From contig JAVTVJ010000297.1 in assembly GCA_034509425.1 (NCBI GenBank), positions 1,395,001 through 1,459,000 of the forward strand: a stretch of DNA of 64,000 nucleotides. The letters run 5' to 3'. The notes beneath the pieces are model-generated. The model saw nothing but the letters and a program-made list of their open reading frames with translations, did not search any database and had not been told where the DNA came from. This DNA is from Eopsaltria australis (lineage: Eukaryota > Chordata > Aves > Passeriformes > Petroicidae). Each line of letters opens with the position of its first letter. The first letter of the stretch is position 1. Below, in pieces: positions 33,196 to 44,120 of this stretch. The position numbers and the translations under genes were made by a program.

Positions 33196-34984
33196 GGGAG
33201 ATGGCTCAGGGCTGTTCCAAAGTCGAGTGATTGATAACACAGCCCAGGGAAGGGCAGAGGGGCAAATCAGGCAGTGGCTCCTTGGCACCCCACATGCCAC
33301 ATGTCAGGAGGACAATTCCAGGAGCTCTCCTTTCTCCTGGCAAACCCAATCTCCACGGGGAGAGGCCTTTGGGAGCCTCCTGCCTCCCATCTCCATGCCC
33401 AGGTCCCCGCCAGCCCTGCGTGCTCCTGCTGCTCGAGCGACGTCCCCCCACCGCTGGCTTTACATCTCAGCTAAATTTGAATTGATGATGGGTACAGTGT
33501 TTGTAATCCCACATCAAGCAGAGCTTGTGTCTGGCATTTATTTGTGCTATTGCTTTGGCAGCTTCTTCCAGAGCCTCCTCTCATCTGACATGTCAGGTCT
33601 ACAATCAAAGAGGAATAGTGAATTCACTTTTACAGTTAGGCAAGCTGAATGCTATTACCCGTGTATTTGTCACCAACCTGCAGATCCCAGCCTCTAATCT
33701 GCCATCTGGATGGATGCTACAAAGTTAAGAGCCAGGGACATGCATTTCTCAGTAACTACCTGCTGTCAGCTATTATTTTAAGGATCCTGTGATTTTCTTT
33801 TATTTTGACTAGAAAAAACAAGGCAGCTGCAGTAATAAAAAGGCATATCAACTAGTCACTTCCTGGCAGATTTGTCACTGGTGTGGATACAGTAGTGGTA
33901 TTTTTTGTTAGCAAATGTATACAGTGGAATATAGTATTGTAAATCTGTAGTGAGCTCTTCACAAAGGGAGAAAAAAAAATCCCTTTTTAGAACCTTGTAT
34001 ACCAGTCAACAGAATAAAAAATGAAAACGTATTTGCTCTCACCTTATTGTGCACATGTATTATATTTTTCTTTTACAATATTGTCCATTGTGTGCAACAG
34101 ACTTTGAAAATATCACGGTTGGGTTTAAAAATTGCCATTGTCCTCCCATCGTGGCGGCTGCATCCTCACTCACTGCCCAAGTCCCGGGCTGTAAATATTT
34201 GCTGAGAAGAATCAGAGGTTTTCTGTTTGGAGAATCTGGAGAATAAGATTAACTTTTCAATTAACAATTGAACAATTAACAATTTTCAAATTAATTTATT
34301 CTAATAACGCTCTGAAAAAACACGGGCGAGAAACGCGGTGATGGAAAAGTATCCTGGACCAAATTAATCCCCTGTGTGACTCTATTTCAGTCAACACAGT
34401 TATATCAGGATAAAATTATAATTAATTGTTATTAATACGAGCATGAAGCAACTGATGAGAATAGTCTAAGAGCAAAAAAAAAATATATACCCAGTTCAGG
34501 TCCTGTGCTTCCACACGAGAACAAATTGTTCTACTTTCAAACTGCCATTTATCATCATTCTGGATGATAAAGGGATTGTTCTGCTTTTGCATTTCATTTT
34601 TTAGAAGTTCTGTGATAAAGATCCTGTTTGCAGTTCTCAGTCTACGTCTGGATTAAAGAGTCAAAGGACATCTTGTGATTTTTTCAGGATGTGGGAACTC
34701 AATTCCAGGGGCCTGGGGTGCCCTTGGCTGGTGGGACATCCCCACACTGCTGCAGATGTGCCCAAGGTCAGCATCCCACACACAGCCCAGGACAGCCCAT
34801 CCCACCCAGAGCCTTGTGCCAGGACCACAGGCCTTGGGTTTGCAGAGCAAATGATGCTTTGGCCCTAAAAACCAGGAATCTTGCAGCTGATTTGGAGAAA
34901 AGAAGGCTCCAGGCATTGTGGCCTCCCAGTACTTGAAGGGGGATTTAAAAAAAGAGCAGACTGACTTTTCAGGCAAGCAGATAG
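33196..34984. other. unique non-coding DNA
   Basis: GC-richer to about 33,450, then AT-rich to about 34,660, including short repeated acaatt units at 34,258-34,285. No gene, RNA or repeat family recognised. Confidence 0.4.
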
Positions 34985-35253
34985 TGCCAGGACCCAGGGA
35001 ATGGCTCCCAGTGCCAGAGGGCAGGGATGGATGGGAGATTGGGCAGGAATTGTTCCCTGGCAGGGTGGGCAGGCCCTGGCACAGGGTGCCCAGATTTGCT
35101 GTGGCTGCCCCTGGATCCCTGGCAGTGCCCAAGGCCAGGCTGGACACTGGGGCTGGGAGCAGCCTGGGACAGTGGGAGGTGTCCCTGCCATGGCAGGGGT
35201 AGAAAAAGATGGGATTTAAGGTCCTCCCTCCCAACCCAAACCATTCCAGGAAT
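34985..35253 (+). mobile_element. CR1 LINE 3' end
   Basis: Begins near cccagggaatggctcccagt, continues through gggaggtgtccctgccatgg and ends with aacccaaaccattccaggaa. Its tail faces the tail of the minus-strand copy at 35,359, about 105 bp away. Confidence 0.94.
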
Positions 35254-35358
35254 CCATGAACTTCCCTACACCAACCCTTAAGCAAAAGCTTCCACATTTT
35301 TTTTCCCCATGTTTTTTCTGTGGGTTTCCATGTCCACCCACCCACCCCAAGTGCAGAA

Positions 35359-35437
35359 ATCATGGAATCCTTAAAGCCCATAACGGTGTGGGTTGGAAAG
35401 GACCTTTAAAGCTCATCCAGCCCTGCCCCCTGCAAGG
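35359..35437 (-). mobile_element. short CR1 3' end
   Basis: tcatggaatccttaaagccc, gtgggttggaaaggaccttt and aaagctcatccagccctgcc are the complement of a CR1 tail; similarity fades after ccccctgcaagg. Confidence 0.82.
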
Positions 35438-36240
35438 AGCACCCTTGGGTGGGTGCAAGCTGCAGCTCTTCTCTTTGCCAGGGGCTCATCCTGGTGCCCA
35501 TGGAAGTGCTGGAGATCCTGGACTGTACAAACATCCCCCTCCCAGCCCTGTGTGGTCCATGGGCTGCTGCAGCAAAGCTGTGATCAGGAACAGGCAGGAA
35601 GTTTCAGTGGAGTGAAAATGGGAAAATTCTACCTCAATATTTAAAATCTTGCTGAAATACCCAACGTGCCAACTGAGCTGTGCACAGCCAATCCATTCAA
35701 GCCAGATTTTTCCCTATTCTGAGTTTTCCCTGAATCATTTTTTTCATCTGATGAAAATTAAGTTCCAGAGGCTCCCAGCTGAGAGAGGATGAGGATGTGG
35801 GGACTCTCAGGGCCCCTCATTCATCGTTGCTGTTACCTCCATTGGGCTGGTGGTGGGTTCTAAACCTCCTTATGTGTTGGTTAAGGCAAATTTTCACTTC
35901 CTGCTGCTCTTTTTTTCCTGAAGAGAGGCTTTTTGAAGAGCTCAAGTGAAGGAACTGATCTCTCACTTACGGCTGATGAGTTCTCACTAATGATCAGAGA
36001 GCGCTGCATACTTTGGGATTTGATTTTGGTAAACACGCGCAATTTAGATGTTTATTCAAAACATCCAAATCTCCTCAGTCTCTGACATGCTTCTGACAGC
36101 TGCAAAAAAGTGGACAAATTGTTGCTGGTTGAGGAGCACTCGGAGTGCACGGCGTTTAATGAATTAAAATTTAATAGTCCTTTCAGATGATTCAGAGCCA
36201 CCCGGCTCAGATCTCAGCCAGCACACGGCATTATCTGATT
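35438..36240. other. unique non-coding DNA
   Basis: Mixed sequence with a moderately CpG-containing part after 36,120. No repeat or gene recognised. Confidence 0.4.
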
Positions 36241-36302
36241 GCTGCCACTCTTGCCCTTGTTGTCTTCTTCCATTTCACTGCCTTTGTCTTGTTTTCAATC
36301 AG
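36241..36302 (+). other. splice-acceptor-like pyrimidine tract
   Basis: A long pyrimidine-rich stretch ends in gtcttgttttcaatcag at 36,302, a strong acceptor by eye. The 79-aa frame over it (36,187-36,426) looks like a one-helix membrane protein (LIAATLALVVFFHFTAFVLF), but T-rich codons encode Phe, Leu and Val, so the helix is likely a by-product. No strong donor follows within about 200 bp. Confidence 0.25.
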
Positions 36303-36540
36303 ACAGCAGGGGCTGGAGGGCTGCTGCCACCACCGGCGTCATCCTGCGCCATCCGGCACCTCTGACGCAAATTCCGACAGCTCAACCCCAAAGAAACAAC
36401 TCCTGGGAAGAGCTCAGTGTTCCTAAAGCCTGAGATAGGGATGTTGAAAGAGTTTTTAGGAGATTCCTTGCACTTACATTTGCATATCATAATCAGTGAA
36501 AGTAATTTGAATGTATTAAATGCAACCAGGTTTTGCTTGG
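36303..36540. other. unique non-coding DNA, some CpG
   Basis: ccaccggcgtcatcctgcgc and catccggcacctctgacgc give a small CpG cluster directly after the acceptor-like site. Nothing else recognised. Confidence 0.35.
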
Positions 36541-36765
36541 AGCTCCATCCAGCCTGGCCTTGGACTCTTCCAGGGATGGGGCAGCCACAGCTTCTCTGGG
36601 CAACCTGTGCCAGGGCCTTATCACTCTTTTAAAAAATTTAAAATTCTTAATTTTAAAAATTTCTAATTTAATTCTTAATTTAAAAAAAAATGGGATTTTT
36701 TCCCCCTAATTTCTAATCTAAACCTGCTCTCTGTCACTTTGAGTCTATTCCCTCTCATCCTGACA
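36541..36765 (-). mobile_element. CR1 fragment containing an AT-rich expansion
   Basis: Complement of CR1: agctccatccagcctggcct, cttccagggatggggcagcc, gggcaacctgtgccagggcc. It is then interrupted by an A/T-only stretch (about 36,629-36,692) and resumes with tttctaatctaaacctgctc and ctattccctctcatcc. The low-complexity part sits where CR1 normally reads 'aaagaatttcttcctaatatc', so it probably grew from that site. Confidence 0.82.
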
Positions 36766-37725
36766 CAAGACGCTCACTGGTGGGAGGACCAACCTCCACA
36801 GCTAACACAGCCCAGGACAAGCAAATATCCACCCAAAATACCTGATTAGGTTATTCCCACATCATCATCATCCTACATCTCACCCACCCTGTGGGCACTG
36901 CAGGAAGGAGCAGCTCCACCTTGGCACCAACAAAAGGAAAAGCCCCATTTCTTCCTCTTACGCTCACTCAAGTCACGAGTGACTCTCCAACTGTATTTCA
37001 GCAACTAAATGAAAAATAAGGTTTAAACTGAATTCTGATAGCAATAGGATTAGAGCTGAAACACCCAGAGAACTGTGTAAACATTGCAGGGAGTATCTGT
37101 AAATCCAAGTGCTCTGCAAGTCAATCTTCACTCGAATGTGCTCAGTTCAGCTGCAGTTAAGATGAACTCAAGTTTGAAGTCTTGTCAGACAGACAGACCT
37201 GACTGTAGTGGATTTGTGGCTGTGGAACTGCAGTCAAATGCTGTCCCCTCAGCTCTCAGCATTCCTGGAGTGTGTGGGCTCACAGAGCTCATCAAACACA
37301 TTCAAAAAGTGCCCTCAACAGAAAACATCTGTTCTACAAAAGAAGAATTTTCTCCCCTTTGCCTAAACAGTTTTCACAGTGGGGGGAAAAAAAAAGGTCT
37401 TTTCATATTTTAAAATTTCTTGGAAAAGCCTACATTGCTTCTGATTCATAGGATTTTGGAGTATTTTTCAGAAAAGTATAAAATCAAGTTTTCAAATAAT
37501 ATCTATTTTTAATCTTGGTTTGGTTGCCTGGAGAGCAGGCCAGTTTAAGACCTCTTACTCCCCATAAATAACACCGGGAGCACTAGAGGGGCTGCTCAGG
37601 AGCTCTTTGCTGAAAGGATCAGATCTGAGCAGAGATTTTGGTGAAACATTTCAGTCAGCAAAGTTCCTGCTGGGTCATTTCACACAAGTGGTATTTGGGG
37701 GTGAAGGAGAGGATGCATCAGGGGA
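36766..37725. other. unique non-coding DNA
   Basis: Single-copy sequence, including a possible CTCF-like gcactagaggggctgc at about 37,580-37,595. The 109-aa frame at 37,084-37,413 has no recognised domain. Confidence 0.4.
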
Positions 37726-37796
37726 GAAGATCATGGTTTATGGTTGGCCTCGATGACCTGGCAGGGCTTTTCCAACCTCAGTGATTGTGCTGGATT
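37726..37796 (+). mobile_element. short degraded CR1 tail
   Basis: ggttggcctcgatgacctgg, cagggcttttccaacctcag and the tail gtgattgtgctggattc match the end of the 'gactcgatgatctt...ttttccaacc' CR1 type. Confidence 0.8.
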
Positions 37797-38406
37797 CATC
37801 TTTATCGAGGTCCATCCACCCCGAGAAGAAGAGAGGGGTGGGCAGCACCTGCATTTACCAGCTGCCAAAATCACTTGGTGGTTTACAGGGGGGTTCAGGC
37901 CTGCCCATGAGGCTTTCCCAACTGCCCTGGGTTCATTCCAGGCAGGAGAAGAGCAATCTGAATGCTTTATTTATTCTTTTCAGAGCTGCCAAAAGATCAT
38001 TCCTTCAGAGGGGGCGTGAGGGTTCAACTCCTCGCATGGGAAGTCAATCTTTGATATGAAAGAAAACACGGGATTCGTTGGTAGGAAATTCTGCTAATAG
38101 ATTAAAGGACTCTCCTGCAACCTTTTCAGGTTATTTATTAGTAATTTATTAATCCAGTTGGAACAAAACCGACTGTTGTTTTCAGAATTCATTTTTCAGG
38201 CTGCAGCCTCACACCAGATGACACTCGGGCGCTGGCTCTCGGGGAATACACATCAAACCCTGGTTCATAATTTATGTAATGACATATACTTGGACACTGA
38301 TTAGCTACCTTATCAGCCCTGTAATAAAGGAAGCATAACCCCTAGTTTATCATTCATTTATCTGAAGTCATTTTGAATAATATCACAAGATTGTAATGTA
38401 ATCATT
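37797..38406. other. unique DNA; AT-rich candidate conserved block about 38,080-38,406
   Basis: Mixed to about 38,050, then AT-rich and repeat-free up to the palindrome at 38,407. Confidence 0.35.
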
Positions 38407-38445
38407 ATGCTGTACAGCATGTGTGGGCCAGTACACTACACTGGC
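38407..38445. other. 14-bp perfect palindrome followed by a 6-bp inverted repeat
   Basis: atgctgtacagcat (38,407-38,420) is its own complement. Seven bases later gccagt (38,427-38,432) and actggc (38,440-38,445) pair around a 7-nt spacer. The second pair resembles a spaced NFI-type dyad only loosely. Possible dimer-binding sites. Confidence 0.45.
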
Positions 38446-41100
38446 AGTGTCAGAGGACTGTCAGAGTTCATACTACTTAATTTGCTCACTTCTTACACAT
38501 TTATGAAATTGGAGTCAACAGTCTGGTGGAGCAGGGAGATTCTGGGCAAGACACTTCCACAAATTGTTAGCAGGGTGCTCCATGGGAGGGTGGAGAAGCA
38601 CGAGACAAGATGAAAACGGGATTTGTGGCGGAATTTAATGGGTGGTCAAGGAATGGCTCGAGCATCCTCCATCCAAAGCACCCTCTGGCTTTGCTGACGC
38701 TTTGTGCACAAGGAAGAAGTTTCCCTTTAGTCACCTTAAAACCCTCTGCAATTCAAATTTGCTGTCTGCAAAGCTGGGAGAGTTCCTGGGTTAATCATGG
38801 AGCTCTCCGTGAGATCCAAAGGCTGAATAAACACCCAGGTCCTGCATCCCCTCAGCTCTGGGAGGGCAGAAGGTGCACAGGGAGATCTTGGAAACCCAAG
38901 TGCAGCTCCATCCTTCTTCCCAAGGCTGCTCAGGGGTTTATAATCAGGTTTTACAATATTTTACGTTTTTATTTGGGGGTCTGAGCTTTTGGGAATGGTG
39001 TTCATTCAGGGGATTGGCTTTCCCTTTGGGACTTCTTGGTTCTAGGAGAAAACTTTGGAAACAGCAGCTGGCAGAGTCTGAAAGAACTGGGAAAAAAACC
39101 ACTGTACTTATATATATAATAATAATATATTTATGCTGTTCTCATGGAATTCAGTGCTCAGCTTTCTATTTTTTGAGGGTCTGAGGTGCACAACTGGAAG
39201 TTCACAGCAGAACCCAGCAAGTCTCACCCAGAACACGGGGCAGAAATGAAACACCAGCAAAAACACCTCAATTCCTGCTCCTCACCCTGTCTGCCACCCA
39301 CATGATGTCCTCTCAAACCTGAATTTCATGGATCTGGAGGGGTTAACACCAGGTTAGCACCCCAGGATGAGAAATGGAGGATTTGGGGGATTTCCAGTGG
39401 CCAGGGCAGGCGGAGGGGCCCAGCCAGTGCCGTGGCAGAGCCGAGCCCTGACAGATGAGAGGGGCTGATGGATGGAAGAGCTGGTGACAAGTTGCACTGG
39501 GATAATGATTGCTGGGCAGCAGGAGCCATTAGGGTGTCATGGAAAACCCCCAAGATTAATGAACAGCACGAGTTGGATAAGTAATGAAAAAAGAGAAGGG
39601 ATGGAGAGAGTAGCATAATGTTTATTTTAAGATAGTTAATCAAAAGAAGGGAATAATTAAAGCTGCAGTTCTTTTCTGACATGAGTTTAGGGGAATTATA
39701 ACTGCAAAAAAATGGAATAGAAATAAAACACAGAGCTGAGGATCAGTGTCCCAGTGGGAAGAGTGGAAGGACCTCTCCAGACAGCCCCAGCAGAGTGAGA
39801 GGATGGATGATGTGAGAGTCTTTTCCTCCTGTGATTGCCAAACATTCCCTGCTCCCTCCATCCCATATAAATAATCATTTCACCAATAGAGATTAAATGT
39901 TTACTGTAAAAACAATTAAATTTGTTCCTAGCACTTTTTAATGTACAGCAGTAAAATCAGATCGTTTAATCATCAATCCCGCATCCAACATTTATTCCCT
40001 AGAAATGCAATTCCAGTCACAATTTTATCTCTATCAAAATAAAAATATATTCCCCAGATTTCACCACGGGAAGCTCTTCAGTAGATTTTGGCACGTGGGT
40101 TCAAAGTTGATGGAAAAAGAAGGGATGCTCAGGAAATTAATTTTGGGTGTAGAAGAGGGATTGGGTCAGTGGGGGAGAGGGGATGAGCAGGCCTTGCAGG
40201 GCACTTCCAGGCTGTAATTCCTGCAGGGATCACACCTGATGCAGATCAAATGATATTTAATGACTGGGATTGCATCAAGCAAAAGAATTAAAGGAGTGTG
40301 TGATGCCCTGCACAGCTGGAATAGAGACAGAACCGCAGGAAAAATGGGAATAAACCTGGAACAGGGATCCTCAGCTGGTGCACAAAACAAGCCAGGCCCC
40401 TCTGAAAGACTGGAGATTTAAATATGAATGAAACTTAGGAAATTCTGCTTCATTTAAAAAAAAAAAAAAAAATCTTAATAATCCAACAAAAAATAATCAC
40501 ACATAAAACAGGTTTTATTGGATTCTAGAAATAACAAATGTGTGAAATAAAAACGAGCAAAGGACAAAGGCAGTAAAATGTGCAAAGATATCATAATCTC
40601 ATTTAAAATGCTGCAAGACCCCACATCACTTCAATTTACAAATGAAACACACCTAAATTACAATGAAATCTGGAGGGGTTTTCAAACTTCAAAGCAGGAA
40701 GGGAAGCCAAAATTGGTAAAAAATAATTCTCATTTCCCACTGTTTTACACCACAACAAAGTTTTTCTTCCTAAAATAAGAAAGTCATTGACAATTTTTGA
40801 CACAGACATCAGCCAGGAATATCTCATGCCACTTCTTTACTTTCTGGTGCCACAATTACTTTGCTTAAAATATAACATGAAATGAACTTTGACCCAACCT
40901 CTGTCCAAGCTGAGTGTGTAACTGGGCATTCACTCCCTGAAGGCACAATAATAAAGCAGAAAAAACTTGGTTTGGATGGTCAAAAAGTTCAAAGGCCGGC
41001 TCAAACACAGGTAAATAAATTATAAAATATTATGAATATCTCTGTCTCGAACCTTTTCCATGATATCACTTGTGAAGCACTTCAATAACAAACTCCTTTT
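38446..41100. other. unique non-coding DNA
   Basis: About 2.6 kb without a confident repeat. AT-rich parts at 39,100-39,140 (ata units), 39,870-40,060 and 40,440-41,060; A run at about 40,456-40,472. No gene, RNA or CR1 recognised. Confidence 0.4.
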
Positions 41101-42013
41101 TTTTTTTTTTTTTTCTGGGGATATTTGCAAAAAGCCATTTGTCAAACATTTCTCCACGGCCGTGTTTGCTGCATTGCAAAATAAATAATGTAATCTGTGA
41201 TGTAAGTGCAGAAAGATGCAGAATTTATCAGATGTGATCCGGGCAAGGAACAGATATTAGGCCACATAGTTTCAACATTTTTTTTCCCGAGGTCTTTGGG
41301 AATGTTGTCAATGCTGTCTCCTTGAGAGATGCAAGTGCTGCCAGGTCCATCTGCCTGCAAATTGTGCCTCCACCACCTTTGCCAGTCAAATCCAGGGAAA
41401 ATCTGGGGAACGTGATGGAACTTCAGATATCATTTATGTCACATGGCCCACCTGTGCATAAATAGTGAATCCTGGTGTTGGGTGGAGAGCTCTGGGAAGG
41501 AATTAATTTGTTCAGGTACCTGCAGCACCTCCCAGCCCAGTGCAGGATGATCACCCCCGTTTCTGTCCCCACTGTTCCAGAATCACCTTTGCATAAGGAC
41601 TGGGGTCTCCTAATTCTTCTGATCTCTCTCTGGGCTCTGATTGCTCCTCTTCGTCCCCACAAATTCTCTTTTCAAATTTAAACTGGATTTTTATTTCCAG
41701 CTGTCACTGGGGTTGAGCATCTGTGTTTTACACTGGAACATAAACCAGAGAGGGAATGACCATGATAGAGCATTTCTCACCCAGAGCTGAAGGGACATTG
41801 CTGGCATCTCTAATTCTCATTTTGCTCCCTTCTCAGGCCATCTTTTAATTTCAGAGCATTCAGTTCTTTCTCAAAGTGTGATGAATGGGGGAAAAATGAG
41901 CTTGAAGTTTCTCCAGGATCTGTTCCTGTGCATGTGGCATTGGGAGGGGAAGGATCTGTACACAGCACAAAAAGCAGCAGGATGGTGATAAAGGCACAAA
42001 GCAAACACTGAGT
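41101..42013. other. unique non-coding DNA
   Basis: Follows a T run at about 41,098-41,114. Single-copy mixed sequence; small frames without domains. Confidence 0.4.
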
Positions 42014-42183
42014 GATGGAATCACAGAATCATGGAATGGTTTGGGCTGGGAGGGACCTCAAAGCCCACCCAGTGCCACCCCTGCCATGGCAGGGACACCT
42101 CCCACTGTCCCAGGCTGCTCCCAGCCCCAATGTCCAGCCTGGCCTTGGGCACTGCCAGGGATCCAGGGGCAGCCACAGCTTCT
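42014..42183 (-). mobile_element. CR1 LINE 3' end with intact tail
   Basis: Starts with tggaatcacagaatcatgg, so the 8-bp-type tail repeats are well kept, then ggctgggagggacctcaaag and the gccatggcagggacacctcc block. Truncated at its 5' side just after ggggcagccacagct. Confidence 0.95.
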
Positions 42184-42382
42184 GTCTCCAGAAATTATCC
42201 CAGGATAAACCCACCACAAACCCCAATGTGCCAGTCAGAGCTGGAAAACTCCCCTAATGTTAACAGAGAAATGTGAGTCAGAGTGAGTCACTCAGCTCCA
42301 CTGATGTGAGAAGAAGCTGCTTCCCAGTCCTTCCCCACACCAACCAGTTCATCCCAATATCCCCAGACACTGGGTTCTACTG
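42184..42382. other. unique non-coding DNA
   Basis: Short single-copy interval between the CR1 and the hairpin; nothing recognised. Confidence 0.4.
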
Positions 42383-42467
42383 AAAAACCTCTTTTTTATA
42401 TGTAACATGATGAGATCTGGTTTCATTCTAAAAACAGATCTCATCATTTATGCTCATATAAATTTTT
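42383..42467. other. long imperfect hairpin with a perfect 13-bp stem
   Basis: Inner arms atgatgagatctg (42,407-42,419) and cagatctcatcat (42,435-42,447) are exact complements around a 15-nt loop. Further out, tttatatg (42,395-42,402) pairs with catataaa (42,455-42,462) across a small asymmetric internal loop, and a-run (42,383-42,387) can pair with t-run (42,463-42,467). The overall size, about 85 nt, is that of a pre-miRNA, but it could also be a small palindromic transposon relic. No known family recognised. Confidence 0.5.
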
Positions 42468-43324
42468 ACCTTCATAACATCCTCACACCAAGCAATTGTT
42501 GGTCACCAGACACAACCATCTCTCCCAGTAGCTCTGTTCTCCAGCAGCTGCTCAGGTGGTTAAAAAACCCATCCCTACTCTGTTGACTTTAATTTACAAT
42601 TGCTCATTTACCTTAAGTGACACCCATAATGCTTCTCACTGTGAGCCTGATGTGCTCCTGCTTCAACGGGGAAAGCAGGGAATAGGTTTGGAAGTGGACG
42701 TGGTGGCACAGCTGATAATTAAAGTTAGAACCAGAATTAGCCAGTTATTTACTATTAGTGATTTTAACACCTGCTCTGTGCAGTGCTGCAGCTGCAGATC
42801 CAGAAATAAAGCTGGATTACGAGGGCATCCCGTTGGCTGAGGGTGGATTTACTGCCTGGTAGGGCTCTTTTAAACCAGGAATCTTTCTCCAAACCCCCAA
42901 AAATGCTCACAGTGGCTCTGCAGGCTGAGCTGCAGACAGCTTTATCCTTTATCCCACACCAGCATGCCGTGAAAAGCACTTACATCGTGCTACATCTATC
43001 ACATAATTAATCCCAACATCACTACACGAAATCTCATGTGAGATAATATTTTCCAGAAATGTTATGCTACAAAAAGGTCAAATATCAGATAATTTTTTCT
43101 GCTGGATCCTCCTTTGAGCCATGTTTACCCTAAGATATTAGGTTCCAGAAGGTAAAAAAGAACAATAACATTTGCTAGTCCAGTGAATGGGGGTGGGCTG
43201 AGCGACAGGCACACACCTGCTGAGCAGCCACAGCCAGGTGGTGGCATGGACTGGAGGAGTCAGGGAACCTCCAGATGTGCTCCTGCAGATCCTTACACAC
43301 TGTGGACACAAAAATCTGTTGTAT
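42468..43324. other. unique non-coding DNA
   Basis: Single-copy sequence; no gene or repeat recognised. Confidence 0.4.
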
Positions 43325-43752
43325 CTCTTTATATTTATATTATTTATATTTATATTTATTTTTATTTTTATTTTTACTTTTATTTTTATTTTTATTTTAT
43401 TTTTATTTTTATTTTTATTTTTTATTTCTTACTTATTTTATTTTTTATGTTTATTTTATTTTTATTTTATTTTTTATTTTTATTTCATATTTATTATGAT
43501 GTATTTTACATTTATTTCTATATTTATTTATCTTTATTCTTTATATTTTTATATTTTATATTTTTACGATTTTTAATATTTTTATATTTTATATGTTTTT
43601 ATTTTTATTTTTATTTTTTATTTTTATTTTTATATTTTAATTTTAATTTTAATTTTTATTTTTATTTTTATTTTATAGATACATATTCATATATATATAT
43701 ACATACATATACATATATATATATATATATATACACATGTATATATATATTC
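43325..43752. repeat. AT-rich microsatellite (TTTTTA / TTTATA, then TA)
   Basis: More than 300 bp of tttta, ttttta and tttata units, followed from about 43,680 by ta / atacat units. Nearly free of G and C. The 234-aa Phe/Tyr/Ile-rich frame here is an artefact. Confidence 0.97.
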
Positions 43753-43994
43753 ACCAGCCGAAGAGTGGGACACTGTCACTGGACTCTTTGCTCATGGGCA
43801 GGGATGTCACTCAAGAGGAGATTCAGCATTGTAGTGGCAGAGAAGAAAAATATTCTTGAGATGTCACTCTTCGATTCTCATCTTTAAATCAATAGCAAGA
43901 ACAAACTCCAGGCTGCACAATACTTGGAGCTGCTTCCTGTTCCATCCTCCCCAAACCTTGTTTCACAGAGGTCTTGTCCCGGTAAAAGCCAGTC
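43753..43994. other. unique non-coding DNA
   Basis: Short interval without recognised features, between the microsatellite and a CR1. Confidence 0.4.
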
Positions 43995-44120
43995 AAAGGC
44001 CAGGTTAGATGGGGCTGGGAGCAGCCTGGGACAGTGGGAGGTGTCCCTGCCCATGGCAGGGGTGGCACTGGATGAGATTTAAGATCCCTTCCCACCCAAA
44101 CCATTCCATGATTCTGTGTT
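43995..44120 (+). mobile_element. CR1 LINE 3' end, short
   Basis: aaggccaggttagatggggc, acagtgggaggtgtccctgc, ccatggcaggggtggcactg and the tail ccattccatgattctgtg. Strongly 5'-truncated. Confidence 0.93.

Noticed and set aside
32617..33300. 227-aa minus-strand frame with Phe/Leu-rich hydrophobic stretches
   Set aside because: The hydrophobic part is the translated complement of an A-rich tandem repeat; the rest lacks domains.
38021..38031. ggttcaactcc resembling a tRNA B box
   Set aside because: No A box at the right distance upstream and no cloverleaf can be drawn around it.
43183..43887. 234-aa open frame rich in Phe, Tyr, Ile and Leu that looks like a membrane protein
   Set aside because: Almost all of it is the TTTTTA/TA microsatellite; the flanking residues have no domain.
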